Assembly: GCA_001184395.1 (NCBI GenBank)
Contig: LFLF01000026.1
Location: 1 to 35,196, forward strand
Origin: Candidatus Paraburkholderia calva
GTDB taxonomy: Bacteria; Pseudomonadota; Gammaproteobacteria; Burkholderiales; Burkholderiaceae
Direction: 5' to 3'
DNA length: 35,196 nt
This document shows positions 1-8,085 of this stretch, piece after piece. A model generated the notes under the pieces. That model was given only the letters and a program-made list of their open reading frames with translations, was not told where the DNA came from and searched no databases. Every line of letters starts with the position of its first letter. The first letter of the stretch is position 1. A program made the position numbers and the translations under genes.

Positions 1-282
1 TGTTTGGTTGGAGCAAGACAGTCGGGAGGATTCGGCAGGCGATGTATCGAGGACTGAAGCGCGTCGACCAATTCTTTCTGCTGATCCAGGCAGCTTACAA
101 CCTGACGCGCATGGGAACGCTGGCCGCTCGGGCGGCATGAGAGCGACCGCCGAAAAGAATGCGACATTAGCAGCACCTGAATCAACGAAGTCCGGCGTTA
201 AATTAGTTGGGTCTGAACGTCGCGTTGGCTCTTTCGAATGAGTAGGCGCACGTTCAAAAAAACTATTTCAACAGCCTGCTAG
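1..282 (+). mobile_element. 3' end of an insertion sequence, IS5/IS1182-like (DDE transposase)
   Basis: The window opens inside an insertion sequence whose left part is outside the view. The visible part holds the C-terminal end of a transposase (3-140) and about 140 bp of non-coding tail. The tail ends in a TTTCAACAGCCTGC block that I recognise as a typical terminal inverted repeat of this type of element, followed by CTAG at 279-282, a target motif used by some IS5-family members. The exact boundary and family are inferred because the other end is not visible. Confidence 0.6.
3..140 (+). CDS. transposase, C-terminal fragment (DDE family), 5' end outside window
   Basis: The reading frame enters from the left edge and ends at TGA 138-140. 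It starts FGWSKTVGRIRQAMYRGLKR and continues VDQFFLLIQAAYNLTRMG. This matches the usual end of IS5/IS1182-type DDE transposases, where a [FW]GW.KT.G.(L/I)R block lies just after the catalytic glutamate and is followed by a YNL(T/V)RM segment. The catalytic triad is outside the window, so activity cannot be judged. Confidence 0.65.
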   Translation, partial: FGWSKTVGRIRQAMYRGLKRVDQFFLLIQAAYNLTRMGTLAARAA

Positions 283-556
283 AGTATGCGCTCACACTCA
301 GTGACAAAGTTTTCTCGGGTTATCCACAGTTCCGCATGGATAATTAAGGTATACGTTTGTTTACAGTCGCTTAGAATGGCGACTTCGCCGACATCGGGTT
401 ATAGTCGGCAAACATCAGCGCCACGGGCAGGTCATAAGAAGGCGTATAACGAAGAAGTGTGATGTCCCCATTCAGGCGTTTTGAATTGTCTGGTACACCT
501 GAATTTTGAGACGGCGGGGACCACGGTCGAGGGCAGTCTACTGAAGGTGCGACAAC
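283..556. other. intergenic region with a TTATCCA/TGGATAA inverted repeat
   Basis: No convincing gene is present between the insertion sequence end and the MarR-type regulator. The only structure I see is an inverted repeat, TTATCCA at 320-326 and TGGATAA at 337-343, with a 10-bp spacer. Its left arm extends to TTATCCACA (320-328), a perfect match to the DnaA box consensus. A single box plus an imperfect partner is too little to call an origin. It could equally be a regulator operator or a small hairpin. Confidence 0.3.
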
Positions 557-649
557 GTGTCTCAGTGGCGGTTTGTCGAGTGGGGCGTTAGCGCAAGGTT
601 GCGCGAAATGCGCCGTCTAACCCATAAGTGGAACAACAAGCGAAATATC

Positions 650-1318
650 ATGAGTGAAGGCGTTTACGGAGAGCAGCCGACTGGGCGGGTGACCCACGGT
701 CTGCTAAGGTTGAGCACGGCGATGCGCAGTCAGGCATGGGAATGGGCGGAAGGTGTGGGGCTTACGCCGACCCAAGGTGAAATTCTGGTACTGCTCATGC
801 AGCGCAAAGGCCCAATGCGTCTCGGCGAGATCGCACGCGAAACCGCGCTGACCGCCGCGACAACGAGTGATGCCGTGAGCACGCTCGAAGGCAAGGGTCT
901 TGTCGAAAAGCGCCGCGCGCTCGACGATGGCCGTGCCCTTGCGGTTCGTCTGACTGCCCGCGGCCGCACGGCGGCGAAGAAGGCGCTGCAATGGCCGGAC
1001 TTCCTCGCGAAGGCGGTAGGCACGCTCAAGGACGACGAGCAAGCCGCGTTCTACCGCACGTTACTCAAGACCATCCATCAGCTCGAATCGCAACAGCAGA
1101 TTCCGGCGCACCGCATGTGTCTGTCGTGCTCGCACTTTCAGCCGAGCAAGAATCCGAAGAAGACGCCGCATCACTGCTTGCTACTGCAGATCAACATGGC
1201 TGACACCGATCTGCGTCTCGACTGTTCGGTATACGAAGAAGCCGACATCGCCATGCAGAAGAAGGGCTGGAAGGTCTTCGCACAGGTCACCTGCCTCGCC
1301 ACGTCGCGAGGCAGATGA
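650..1318 (+). CDS. MarR-family transcriptional regulator with C-terminal four-cysteine tail
   Basis: A predicted DNA-binding repressor or activator of the MarR winged-helix family. The helix-turn-helix and wing cover roughly residues 35-110 (LTPTQGEILVLL, then LGEIARETALTAATTSDAVS, then EGKGLVEKRRALDDGRAL). After the winged helix, residues 147-182 carry four cysteines in the pattern C-x2-C-x15-C-x15-C, with a His-His just before the third. This could bind a metal or an Fe-S cluster or act as a redox sensor; the ligand is unknown. I chose ATG 650 because the family N-terminus starts near there. In-frame starts at 557 and 608 would add a basic leader without family character. The gene is intact and precedes a broken glutamine amidotransferase gene by 61 bp. 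Confidence 0.85.
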   Translation: MSEGVYGEQPTGRVTHGLLRLSTAMRSQAWEWAEGVGLTPTQGEILVLLMQRKGPMRLGEIARETALTAATTSDAVSTLEGKGLVEKRRALDDGRALAVRLTARGRTAAKKALQWPDFLAKAVGTLKDDEQAAFYRTLLKTIHQLESQQQIPAHRMCLSCSHFQPSKNPKKTPHHCLLLQINMADTDLRLDCSVYEEADIAMQKKGWKVFAQVTCLATSRGR

Positions 1319-1379
1319 TCGTCGGCATGAGGACGCTGTGAGGCCGCGGCGAGGCGCAGTCGAGTCACGGAAACCGCCG

Positions 1380-2101
1380 ATGAAAAAAGAAGTCTTGGCG
1401 ATTCGCCACGTCCATTTCAAAGATCTGGGTTGCCTCGAACTCGTGTTCAGTGAGCGCGGGAATCTGGTCTGTTATCTTGATGTCGGACGCGGGCGCATCG
1501 ACGCGCCCAATCCGCTTGATCCGTCCTTGCTCGTCGTGCTGGGCGGGTCGATCGGCACATATGACGACGCCAACTATCCGCATCTCGCACCGCTTTTGTC
1601 CATGCTCGAAAAGCGTATAGTGGCAGGTTTGCCGACCATCGGCATCTGTCTGGGTTCGCAGCTGATCGCGCGGGCGCTGGGTGTGCGCGTATATCCTTCG
1701 GACACGCTCGAACTCGGCTGGAAGCTGTTCGAGTTGACCGAGGCAGGACGCGCGTCCGCGTTGCGGCATCTCGAAGTCGACGGCGCGCCCGTTCCCGTGT
1801 TCCACTGGCATGGCGATACCTTCGATCTCCCGGACGGCGCCACTTTGCTTGCATCGACCGATGTTTGCGCGCATCAGGCGTTCACGTGGGGCGAACATGT
1901 GCTCGCGCTGCAATGCCATCCCGAAGTGTTGACGGATCGCTTCGAGAACTGGCTCATCACCTATCCCAGCGAAATCGCCAGCAGCGGTACGACTGCCGCG
2001 GCATTGCGCGAAGACACGCGCGCCACGGTCCCGCGCTCGAACACGCGGCCCGCCAGATGTTCGACGAATAGCTCGACCGCTTCGGCATTTCGCAGCCCTG
2101 A
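1380..2101 (+). pseudogene. class I glutamine amidotransferase, C-terminus frameshifted and with an amber codon
   Basis: Class I glutamine amidotransferases release ammonia from glutamine using a Cys-His-Glu triad. The start ATG 1380 gives MKKEVLAIRHVHFKDLG. The nucleophile elbow GICLGSQ and the histidine motif LQCHPEV are intact, so the catalytic core is preserved. Near 2010-2030 the frame slips: the family-like ending HGPALEHAARQMFDE is read in another frame, and there a TAG at 2069-2071 replaces what I expect to be a Trp codon. The original stop is probably TGA 2099-2101. Translation in the starting frame runs on into the next gene with no family character. The protein may retain activity, but the gene looks newly broken. 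The substrate is unknown. Confidence 0.7.
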
Positions 2102-2202
2102 GCCGCGACGACAGCGCGCTTTCCCGACGTTTCACGCGCCCTGCGTGATCAAAACCGGGATGCTATGTTCGACCGCTTATTCCTTCGCGACGAGCCCACG
2201 CC

Positions 2203-3285
2203 ATGAGCGCGCTGTTTACTTCCACGACGTTACGCAGCCTGCAGATCCCCAATCGCATTTTCATATCACCGATGTGTCAGTATTCCGCCGAGCGCGGCGA
2301 GGCGATCGACTGGCACATGATCCATCTGGGCAGCCTCGCGCTGTCCGGCGCGGGCATGCTGTTCATCGAGGCGACGGCCGTGGAAGCCGGACGGCCGCAT
2401 CACGCCGGCCGACCTCGGTCTGTGGGACGACGTGACGGAGAACCCGCTGCGTCCGGTGATGGCCGCGATCCGCAAGTACTCGAACATCCCCGTGACAATG
2501 CAGCTCGCCCATGCGGGACGCAAGGCGTCGAGCCACACGCCTTGGGACGGCGGCCCGCTGATTTCTGGTCGCGGATGGCGGCTGGATGACGTACGCGCCA
2601 TCGGCCATTCCGCCATTCCGCATAAGCCGGACGAGACACCGCCGGTCTCATGCGCGTGAAGGAAGCGTTCGATGCATCGGCGCGGCGCGCGGCGAGGCTC
2701 GGCATCGATAGCATAGAAGTGCATTGCGCGCATGGCTATCTGCTGCATCAGTTCCTGTCGCCGCTTGCCAATCAGCGCACCGACGAATATGGCGGCTCGC
2801 GCGGGAACCGCATGCGCTTCCCGCTCGAAATCTTCGATGCCGTGCGCGCAGCGTTCCCCGACGACAAACCGGTTGGCGTGCGCGTCTCGGCGACCGATTG
2901 GGTCGAAGGCGGCTGGAACATCGAAAACACCATCGCCTTCGCCAACGAGTTGAAGAAGCGCGGGGTCGACCGGGTGGATGTGTCCTCGGGCGGCGTCTCC
3001 CGCTGCAAAAGATTCCGCTCGAGCCGAGAGGCCGTGAAGGAAGCGACCGGCGTGACGACCGTCGCCGTCGGCCTGATCACCGAACCGAAGCACGCGGAAG
3101 AGATCATCGAAAGGGGGCAGGCGGACTACGTCGCGATCGCGCGCGGCATGCTCTACGACGCACGTTGGCTGTGCCACGCGGCGGCCGAACTCGGCGCAAG
3201 CGTGCAGGCACCACCGCAATATTGGCGATCGCAGCCGCGCGAGCAAAAACATCTATTCGGCGATATCTCCATCGGCCAGCGCTGA
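2203..3285 (+). pseudogene. NADH:flavin oxidoreductase (old yellow enzyme, YqjM/XenA type), multiple frameshifts
   Basis: This family reduces activated C=C bonds and nitro groups with FMN and NAD(P)H. The N-terminus carries the YqjM-type FMN motif ISPMCQYSAERG. Further motifs appear in shifted frames: MQLAHAGRKAS, then IEVHCAHGYLLHQFLSP, then LANQRTDEYGGSR, then VAIARGMLYDARW near the end. I see a frameshift near 2390, disruption and loss of sequence near 2630-2650, and a frameshift with about seven lost codons near 3005-3030. With these repaired the length and motif order match the family, so this is a degraded copy and not functional. Confidence 0.85.
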
Positions 3286-3338
3286 TACTCATCGGCATAT
3301 CGCGTCGCCCGGCTCGCCTTGCGTTCACGCGCGAGGTG

Positions 3339-3368
3339 TTGAGCATTGGCGCGGCGGGAGTGTACGAT
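3339..3368 (+). promoter_or_regulatory. possible sigma70 promoter upstream of the SET gene
   Basis: TTGAGC (3339-3344) is followed after 18 bp by TACGAT (3363-3368). This is a plausible but not strong match to sigma70 -35 and -10 elements, about 190 bp before the SET gene start. No other clear promoter lies in this gap of 272 bp. Confidence 0.3.
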
Positions 3369-3557
3369 AACGTCGATGAGCGATGATGAGTCGAACGTAG
3401 CTCATCAAGCGCGCGGTGAAAAAAGCGCGATCAAGCACGCGAACGCGGCATCCGAACGGCCACCGCGTTTTTTTCATTCCGCGCAGTCGAGCCGGGTTCG
3501 TTGCGCTTCGGCAGCGCTCACATCCCACACCGATACGTCATTCAAAAGGATTCTTCG

Positions 3558-4010
3558 ATGAGTTCACGCAGGATCACCGTTCGCCGTTCCGGCGTGCATG
3601 GCAAGGGCGTTTTTGCCGTAGCGTCCATCGCCCAGGGCGAGAAGGTGATGGAGTACAAGGGCGAGCGCATTTCGTGGAAGGAAGCGCTGCACTGCCATCC
3701 GCACAACCCGAAGGAACCCAATCACACCTTCTATTTCGCGCTCGACGACGGCCGCGTGATCGACGGCAAGATCGACGGCAACAGCGCCAAGTACATTAAC
3801 CATTCGTGCGCGCCGAATTGCGAAGCCGAGGAAGTGGAAGGGCGCGTGTTCATCCACGCGCGGCGCGATATCGAGCCGGGCGAGGAGTTGAATTACGACT
3901 ACGGCCTCGTGATCGACGGCCGCATCACCAAGAAGCTCAAGAAGGAATATGAGTGCCGTTGCGGCACAAAGAAATGCCGCGGCACCATGCTCGCGACGAC
4001 GAAGAAGTAA
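3558..4010 (+). CDS. SET-domain protein-lysine N-methyltransferase
   Basis: SET enzymes transfer a methyl group from S-adenosylmethionine to lysine side chains of proteins. The 150-residue protein is almost only a SET domain. It has an N-terminal RRSGVHGKGVFA strand, the knot motif NHSCAPNC (residues 81-88), the ELNYDYG motif (110-116) with the catalytic tyrosine, and a post-SET CRCGTKKCRG zinc-type motif (133-142). ATG 3558 is preceded by AAGGA at a suitable distance. The gene is complete between decayed genes and a terminator. The bacterial substrate is unknown; compact SET proteins of this kind occur in other Burkholderia as I recall them. Confidence 0.9.
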   Translation: MSSRRITVRRSGVHGKGVFAVASIAQGEKVMEYKGERISWKEALHCHPHNPKEPNHTFYFALDDGRVIDGKIDGNSAKYINHSCAPNCEAEEVEGRVFIHARRDIEPGEELNYDYGLVIDGRITKKLKKEYECRCGTKKCRGTMLATTKK

Positions 4011-4022
4011 GCGCGTCAGAAA

Positions 4023-4050
4023 CGCCGCGCGTCATGCGCGCGGCGCTTTT
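4023..4050 (+). terminator. intrinsic terminator after the SET gene
   Basis: A nine-pair GC stem (CGCCGCGCG at 4023-4031, CGCGCGGCG at 4037-4045) with a five-base loop is followed by CTTTT. It lies 12 bp after the SET stop codon. It also abuts the end of the convergent sensor kinase gene, but the T run favours the plus direction. Confidence 0.8.
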
Positions 4051-5567
4051 CATTCCTCGGCAGGCTGCGCGTCCTGCTTGAGCGGAATCCGCACGATGAA
4101 GCGCGTGCCGCTTTCCGGCGTGTCCTCGTAATGCACCGTGCCGCCGTGCAACGAAATGATGTCGTGCACGATGGCGAGACCCAGACCCGCGCCGCCTTTC
4201 ACGCTTTGTCCATCGCCACGGAAGAAGCGCTTGAACAGGTCGGGCTGCTGATCCGCCGGCACGCCCGGACCGTTGTCCTCCACGATCACTTCGCCGAAGC
4301 GCCGGCCCACGCTGTTGCGCCATTCGTTGACCGTCAGCGTAATGCGCGCGCCTTCGTCACGCGACGGCGGCACATACTTCAGCGCGTTGTCGATCAGATT
4401 CGCCAGCACTTCGCGCGTCAGCACGATATTGCCGCGCACGATCATGGGATGCTCGTTGTCGGGATCGTCCAGACGCTGGAAGCCGAGATCGACGTTGGTA
4501 GCCAGTGCGCGCGGCACCCATTCCGCGCCGGTTTCGAAGGCTAGCGCGGCGAGATCGAAATCCGCGAAGCACGCAGCCTGTTCGCCCGGTTCGGCGCGCG
4601 CCAGCGACAATAACTGGTTCGACAGCCGCACCGCCCGATCCGCCGATGCGCGCAGTTCCATCACTACTTCGACGGCCTTGGCAGGATCGCGCGAACTGAG
4701 CGCCTGTTCGGCGTGCAGCTTTACCGCGGTCAGCGGCGTGCGCAACTGATGCGCCGCATCGGCGATGAACTTGCGTTGTGCATCCAGCGCGGCTTGCAGC
4801 CGCACGAGCAGGCCATTCATCGCGCTCGTGAGCGGTCGGACTTCGCTGGGCACGAAAGTCTCGTCCACCGGCTCCAGCGAGATGTGCGTCTGCTTGTTGA
4901 GCGCATCCGCGAGATCGGTGAGCGGGTTCAGTTGCTGGTTGACCACGCGCCACACGATCACCCAGCCTGCCAGCAGCAACAGCGTCAGCGGTATCATGAT
5001 GGCCACCAGAAACTCAACCGCGATCCGATACCGCGAGCCGACCCGCTGCGCCACCTCGACGACGATCGGATTGCCGTGCGGCTGTGGTACGCGCACCTGT
5101 GCCGCGCGCACGGCAGTGCCCTGATAGTGCGTCTCGAAGACGTAGGCGTAATGGATGCGCCGCACGGCAGTGCCGGTGAGCGACAATTCCGGCTCGCCAG
5201 CAATTTCCTCGTCGCCGGTGCTGATACGGTAGATGAGCTGCTCGACCGGATCGGAGAACATCGCCTGGGCGAGCGGCGGCACGGTGACGGGTGCATCGAC
5301 GCCCGCGAGCTGGATCTGCTTGGAGATGGCCGTGGCGAGATCCGCCAGCGAGCGGTCGACGACGTGTTGCGTGTACTGCCACGCGAGCCAGTAGGCCATC
5401 AAGCCGGACATGAGCGCGAGCAAGGACAGCGGCGCGGCGAGCCGGCGCAGCAAAGTGCGGCGCAGACTCGGCGACGCTGGTTTTTCTTGGGCTCTCGATC
5501 GCGCCAGATCGAGCCAGTCTTGGCGGGCGAAACGTTCGTCGCCCGCGCGCCGGGTTGGAAGTCGCAA
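4050..5567 (-). CDS. two-component sensor histidine kinase (TctE/QseC type)
   Basis: A membrane sensor that autophosphorylates a histidine and passes the phosphate to the adjacent response regulator. The 505-residue protein has transmembrane segments near residues 44-66 and 183-205 flanking a periplasmic sensor region that resembles the TctE-type (2CSK_N) domain. After a HAMP-like linker comes the phospho-acceptor His273 in AAHQLRTPL. The ATP-binding domain has the N box NLIDNALKY, the G1 box VEDNGPGVP, the F box LFKRFFRG and the G2 box GGAGLGLAIVHDI. All key residues are present and the gene appears intact. It starts 33 bp downstream of the response regulator stop, so they form an operon. 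The ligand cannot be read from sequence. Confidence 0.92.
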   Translation of the reverse strand: MRLPTRRAGDERFARQDWLDLARSRAQEKPASPSLRRTLLRRLAAPLSLLALMSGLMAYWLAWQYTQHVVDRSLADLATAISKQIQLAGVDAPVTVPPLAQAMFSDPVEQLIYRISTGDEEIAGEPELSLTGTAVRRIHYAYVFETHYQGTAVRAAQVRVPQPHGNPIVVEVAQRVGSRYRIAVEFLVAIMIPLTLLLLAGWVIVWRVVNQQLNPLTDLADALNKQTHISLEPVDETFVPSEVRPLTSAMNGLLVRLQAALDAQRKFIADAAHQLRTPLTAVKLHAEQALSSRDPAKAVEVVMELRASADRAVRLSNQLLSLARAEPGEQAACFADFDLAALAFETGAEWVPRALATNVDLGFQRLDDPDNEHPMIVRGNIVLTREVLANLIDNALKYVPPSRDEGARITLTVNEWRNSVGRRFGEVIVEDNGPGVPADQQPDLFKRFFRGDGQSVKGGAGLGLAIVHDIISLHGGTVHYEDTPESGTRFIVRIPLKQDAQPAEE

Positions 5568-5599
5568 GGCAAACTATCCCAGCGGCGAGACGAACAGCG

Positions 5600-6286
5600 T
5601 CAGGCCGCCTGACGAATCTCCTGGAGCAGATAGCCGAAGCCGCGCACCGTGACGATTTCCACGCGCGTGTTTTCGAGCTTTTTACGCACGCGATGCACGT
5701 AGACTTCGATGGCCGTATCGCCAAGATCGCCGCCGAAGTGCGTCAGGTGATCCTGCAACTGCGCCTTGCTGACCACGCGGCCATGACGCAGCAGAAGCAT
5801 TTCGAGCACGGCGAATTCGCGCGGCGAAAGCTCGAGCGGACGCTCGTTGTTGAAGATGCGGCGATCGACGCCCGACAGACGCAAGCCGCCCAGCGACACT
5901 TCGGGGCGCGGCACATCGCCGTGCGGACCGCTACGGCGCATGACGGCGCGGATGCGCGCTTCGAGTTCCTGCGGCTCGAACGGCTTCAGCATGTAGTCGT
6001 CGGCGCCGCTGTTCAGGCCCTGCACGCGATCCTGCAGTTCGTCACGCGCGGTGAGGATGATGACCGGCGTGTACCGGTTGCTCTGGCGGAAACGCGAGAG
6101 CAGCGTCATGCCGTCGATGCCGGGCAGTCCCAGATCGAGAATGACGAGTTCGTGGCGGTTCTGCGCGAGCGCCTGTTCGGCGAAGATACCGTCGTGGACC
6201 ATGTCGACCGTGAAGCCGGATTGTTCGAGGCTGCTTTGAATGCCGCGCGCGATGGGGCGGTCGTCTTCGATCAGAAAGATTCGCAT
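5600..6286 (-). CDS. OmpR-family response regulator (QseB/TctD type)
   Basis: A cytoplasmic DNA-binding regulator phosphorylated by the kinase encoded just downstream. Residues 1-115 form the receiver domain, with the acidic pair in LIEDDR, phospho-acceptor Asp51 in VILDLGLPG, and Lys101 in MLKPF. The C-terminal half is an OmpR winged helix (LSPREFAVLEMLLLRHG, then DTAIEVYVHRVRKKL and VRGFGYLL). I chose ATG 6286-6284 because MRIFLIEDD is the usual family start; the frame is open further upstream without family similarity. Length 228 residues is normal. Target genes are not evident here. Confidence 0.92.
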   Translation of the reverse strand: MRIFLIEDDRPIARGIQSSLEQSGFTVDMVHDGIFAEQALAQNRHELVILDLGLPGIDGMTLLSRFRQSNRYTPVIILTARDELQDRVQGLNSGADDYMLKPFEPQELEARIRAVMRRSGPHGDVPRPEVSLGGLRLSGVDRRIFNNERPLELSPREFAVLEMLLLRHGRVVSKAQLQDHLTHFGGDLGDTAIEVYVHRVRKKLENTRVEIVTVRGFGYLLQEIRQAA

Positions 6287-6463
6287 GGAGTCGCTCAAGT
6301 GTACAATGGGTTGAACCCGAACCGGCGGGGCGGCGCATGTGGGGAACGTGCGCGATGCGGCGGCGAGGGTTCGAGCCGGATAAAACCACAACTTTTCATG
6401 CAGCGTTGCGCGCTGATTGCTGCTGGCGCGACGTCCGCACACCTAATGTCTTTCTGCCTGGAC

Positions 6464-6703
6464 ATGGCCATCATTTCGATCAACGAACTGGAAGCTGCGA
6501 TCAATTTCTGGCGCAGCCGTTCCCCGTCACAAGGCGATGAGCTGAGCCTGTGCAAGGAGGCAAGCGCGTTGTCCAAGCCCTATGCGCTGCTGATTGTACA
6601 GCGTCGCTCCGGCCTGCCGCCCGAACAACTGGACACCGACGCTCGCGCCGCCTGGGAACATTACGATTGTTTTAAAAAAACGGCTTGCACGACTGAAAGA
6701 TAA
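6464..6703 (+). CDS. DUF3717 domain protein (small, function unknown)
   Basis: A 79-residue protein that I recognise as the DUF3717 family of Burkholderiales: ISINELEAAINFWRSRSP near the start, then LCKEASALSKPYALLIV, then a region in which an aspartate and alanines precede AAWEHY. No catalytic motif is visible and the function is unknown. ATG 6464 gives the family-like start MAIISINELEAAIN; an in-frame ATG at 6446 would add six residues. No strong ribosome site precedes either. The gene lies divergently from the response regulator. The following 239 bp up to the Lrp gene show no further feature. Confidence 0.7.
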   Translation: MAIISINELEAAINFWRSRSPSQGDELSLCKEASALSKPYALLIVQRRSGLPPEQLDTDARAAWEHYDCFKKTACTTER

Positions 6704-6942
6704 ACGAAGCTGTAACTTTTAACGGGGTTATCGATTGCTTCCAGCGGGATGGTTTTCCCCTAATCCGCGCATCTCAGGTCCTTTCGTAAAGTATTTACTG
6801 GTAACAAGCAAGTTAGCTGGTTATATTCGAAGCGATTCGAAAAGTTCGCGCGAAACGTCCCTTTTGTGCGACGGGTTTGTGAGCCTGCGCGCGGCAATGC
6901 GATAAAGTCGCAATTACCTCGGCTCTCGCGCACATTCGCCTC

Positions 6943-7446
6943 ATGCTGGAACTCGATCATTTCGACCTCGCCCTGCTCGATGTGCTCCAGCGCTTCGGGC
7001 GGGCTACGCATCAGCAACTCGGCGAACAGGTGCCGTTGTCGCCGTCGCAGATTGGACGGCACTTGCAGCGGCTGGAAGCGACCGGCGTGATCGAAGGCTA
7101 TCGGATGGTGTTGCAACCCGAAAAGCTCGGCCTGGGCGTGACGGCCTTCACGAGCCTCAAGCTCAAGCATCACAGAGATTCGATCATCGAACAGTTTCAG
7201 CAGCAGGTCGACATGCTACCGGAAGTGCTCGAATGTCACGCCACGGTTGGCAATGCGGATTATCTGCTGCGTATCGTCACGCCGGATCTCAACGCGCTGT
7301 CGGGCTTCGTCATGAAAAAGCTGATGCGCGTGCCGGGCGTGGACAGCGTTCGCCCGAACATCGTGCTCACGACGTTCAAGCGCAATGGGCCGCTGCCGCT
7401 GAGTCATCTCGCGGGAGCAAGCGGCAATGGCGACACTGCCGCTTAA
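6943..7446 (+). CDS. Lrp/AsnC-family transcriptional regulator
   Basis: A feast/famine-type regulator that usually senses an amino acid and controls nearby metabolic genes. The N-terminal helix-turn-helix is visible at residues 5-55 (FDLALLDVLQRFGRATHQQL, then LSPSQIGRHLQRLEATGVI). The C-terminal ligand-binding RAM domain follows (LECHATVGNADYLLRIV, then MRVPGVDSVRPNIVL). At 167 residues it has the normal family length, and all parts appear intact. Its stop codon (7444-7446) overlaps the stop of the convergent broken CYTH gene by two bases. Whether it controlled the decayed liv operons further right cannot be told from sequence. Confidence 0.9.
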   Translation: MLELDHFDLALLDVLQRFGRATHQQLGEQVPLSPSQIGRHLQRLEATGVIEGYRMVLQPEKLGLGVTAFTSLKLKHHRDSIIEQFQQQVDMLPEVLECHATVGNADYLLRIVTPDLNALSGFVMKKLMRVPGVDSVRPNIVLTTFKRNGPLPLSHLAGASGNGDTAA

Positions 7447-7971
7447 GCTGCCTCCACAACCGGATTCAGTAGATCGACATAGGCGAGCGGCACGAGATCG
7501 TGCGTCTCCACACCGAGACGCTTGAACATCGCATGCGCTTCCTCTTTGCCGCCGGCTTCGTCGTCGTCCTGAGCGAGCAGCACTTCCAGTTCGATGAAAT
7601 CGCCGAGTCCGTCCACGCGATCCAGATGGATACGCGTCCGCCCGACGATATACACGTGCCGTTCCCGACATGATACCGCGCGTCGACAGCGCCTGCGCGA
7701 GCAGCGAGTGCATCGCTTCCGAGTTCGTCACCGGGCTGCGCGTGTTGTAGTACGACACCTGGGGGCCGTCGCGGTCGTCGCGCTAATAGAAGATAAGTTC
7801 GGACGGCGTGCCGTCGTCGAGCTGGAGCAGCTTGAGGCAGCCGGTTGGCACGTCGTAGAAGAAGTCCTGCTGGCGGAACACGAGCGGCGCGTCGGTGGCG
7901 AGCGCCGCGGCGCGTTCGCGGAGTTGATCGAATTGGCGCGCGCGAGCCTTGATTTCGATGTTGCGTGCCAT
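7443..7971 (-). pseudogene. CYTH-domain (class IV adenylate cyclase / triphosphatase-like) protein, amber codon plus frameshift
   Basis: CYTH proteins bind triphosphorylated substrates and divalent metal in an eight-strand tunnel. The start MARNIEIKARAR holds the signature ExExK-like strand (here EIKAR), followed by FRQQDFFYDV and KLLQLDDG. Reading stops at a TAG (minus strand, 7785-7783) after SELIFY, where a Gln codon is expected. The continuation RDDRDGPQVSYYNTRSPV is in the same frame. A frameshift near 7670 then moves the rest (VYIVGRTRIHLDRVDGLGDF and the end) to another frame. With both repaired the length is about 175 residues, normal for the family. Confidence 0.8.
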
Positions 7972-8085
7972 GAACAACAGCTCCTGATACGGGTGATCGG
8001 CGAATTGATTCGCGAGTTGATCCGGAAAGCATCCAGACTAACAAACATTGTGTGAACAACGTTTGAAAGCCGCCTGCGCTCGGAT

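Noticed and set aside
320-343. Replication origin
   Set aside because: Only one perfect DnaA box, no AT-rich unwinding element and no dnaA, dnaN, gyrB or rpmH genes in the window.
1338-2435. One continuous 365-codon protein covering the amidotransferase and the start of the next gene
   Set aside because: The last 120 or so residues have no family character and overlap the true start of the old yellow enzyme gene in another frame. It results from a frameshift.
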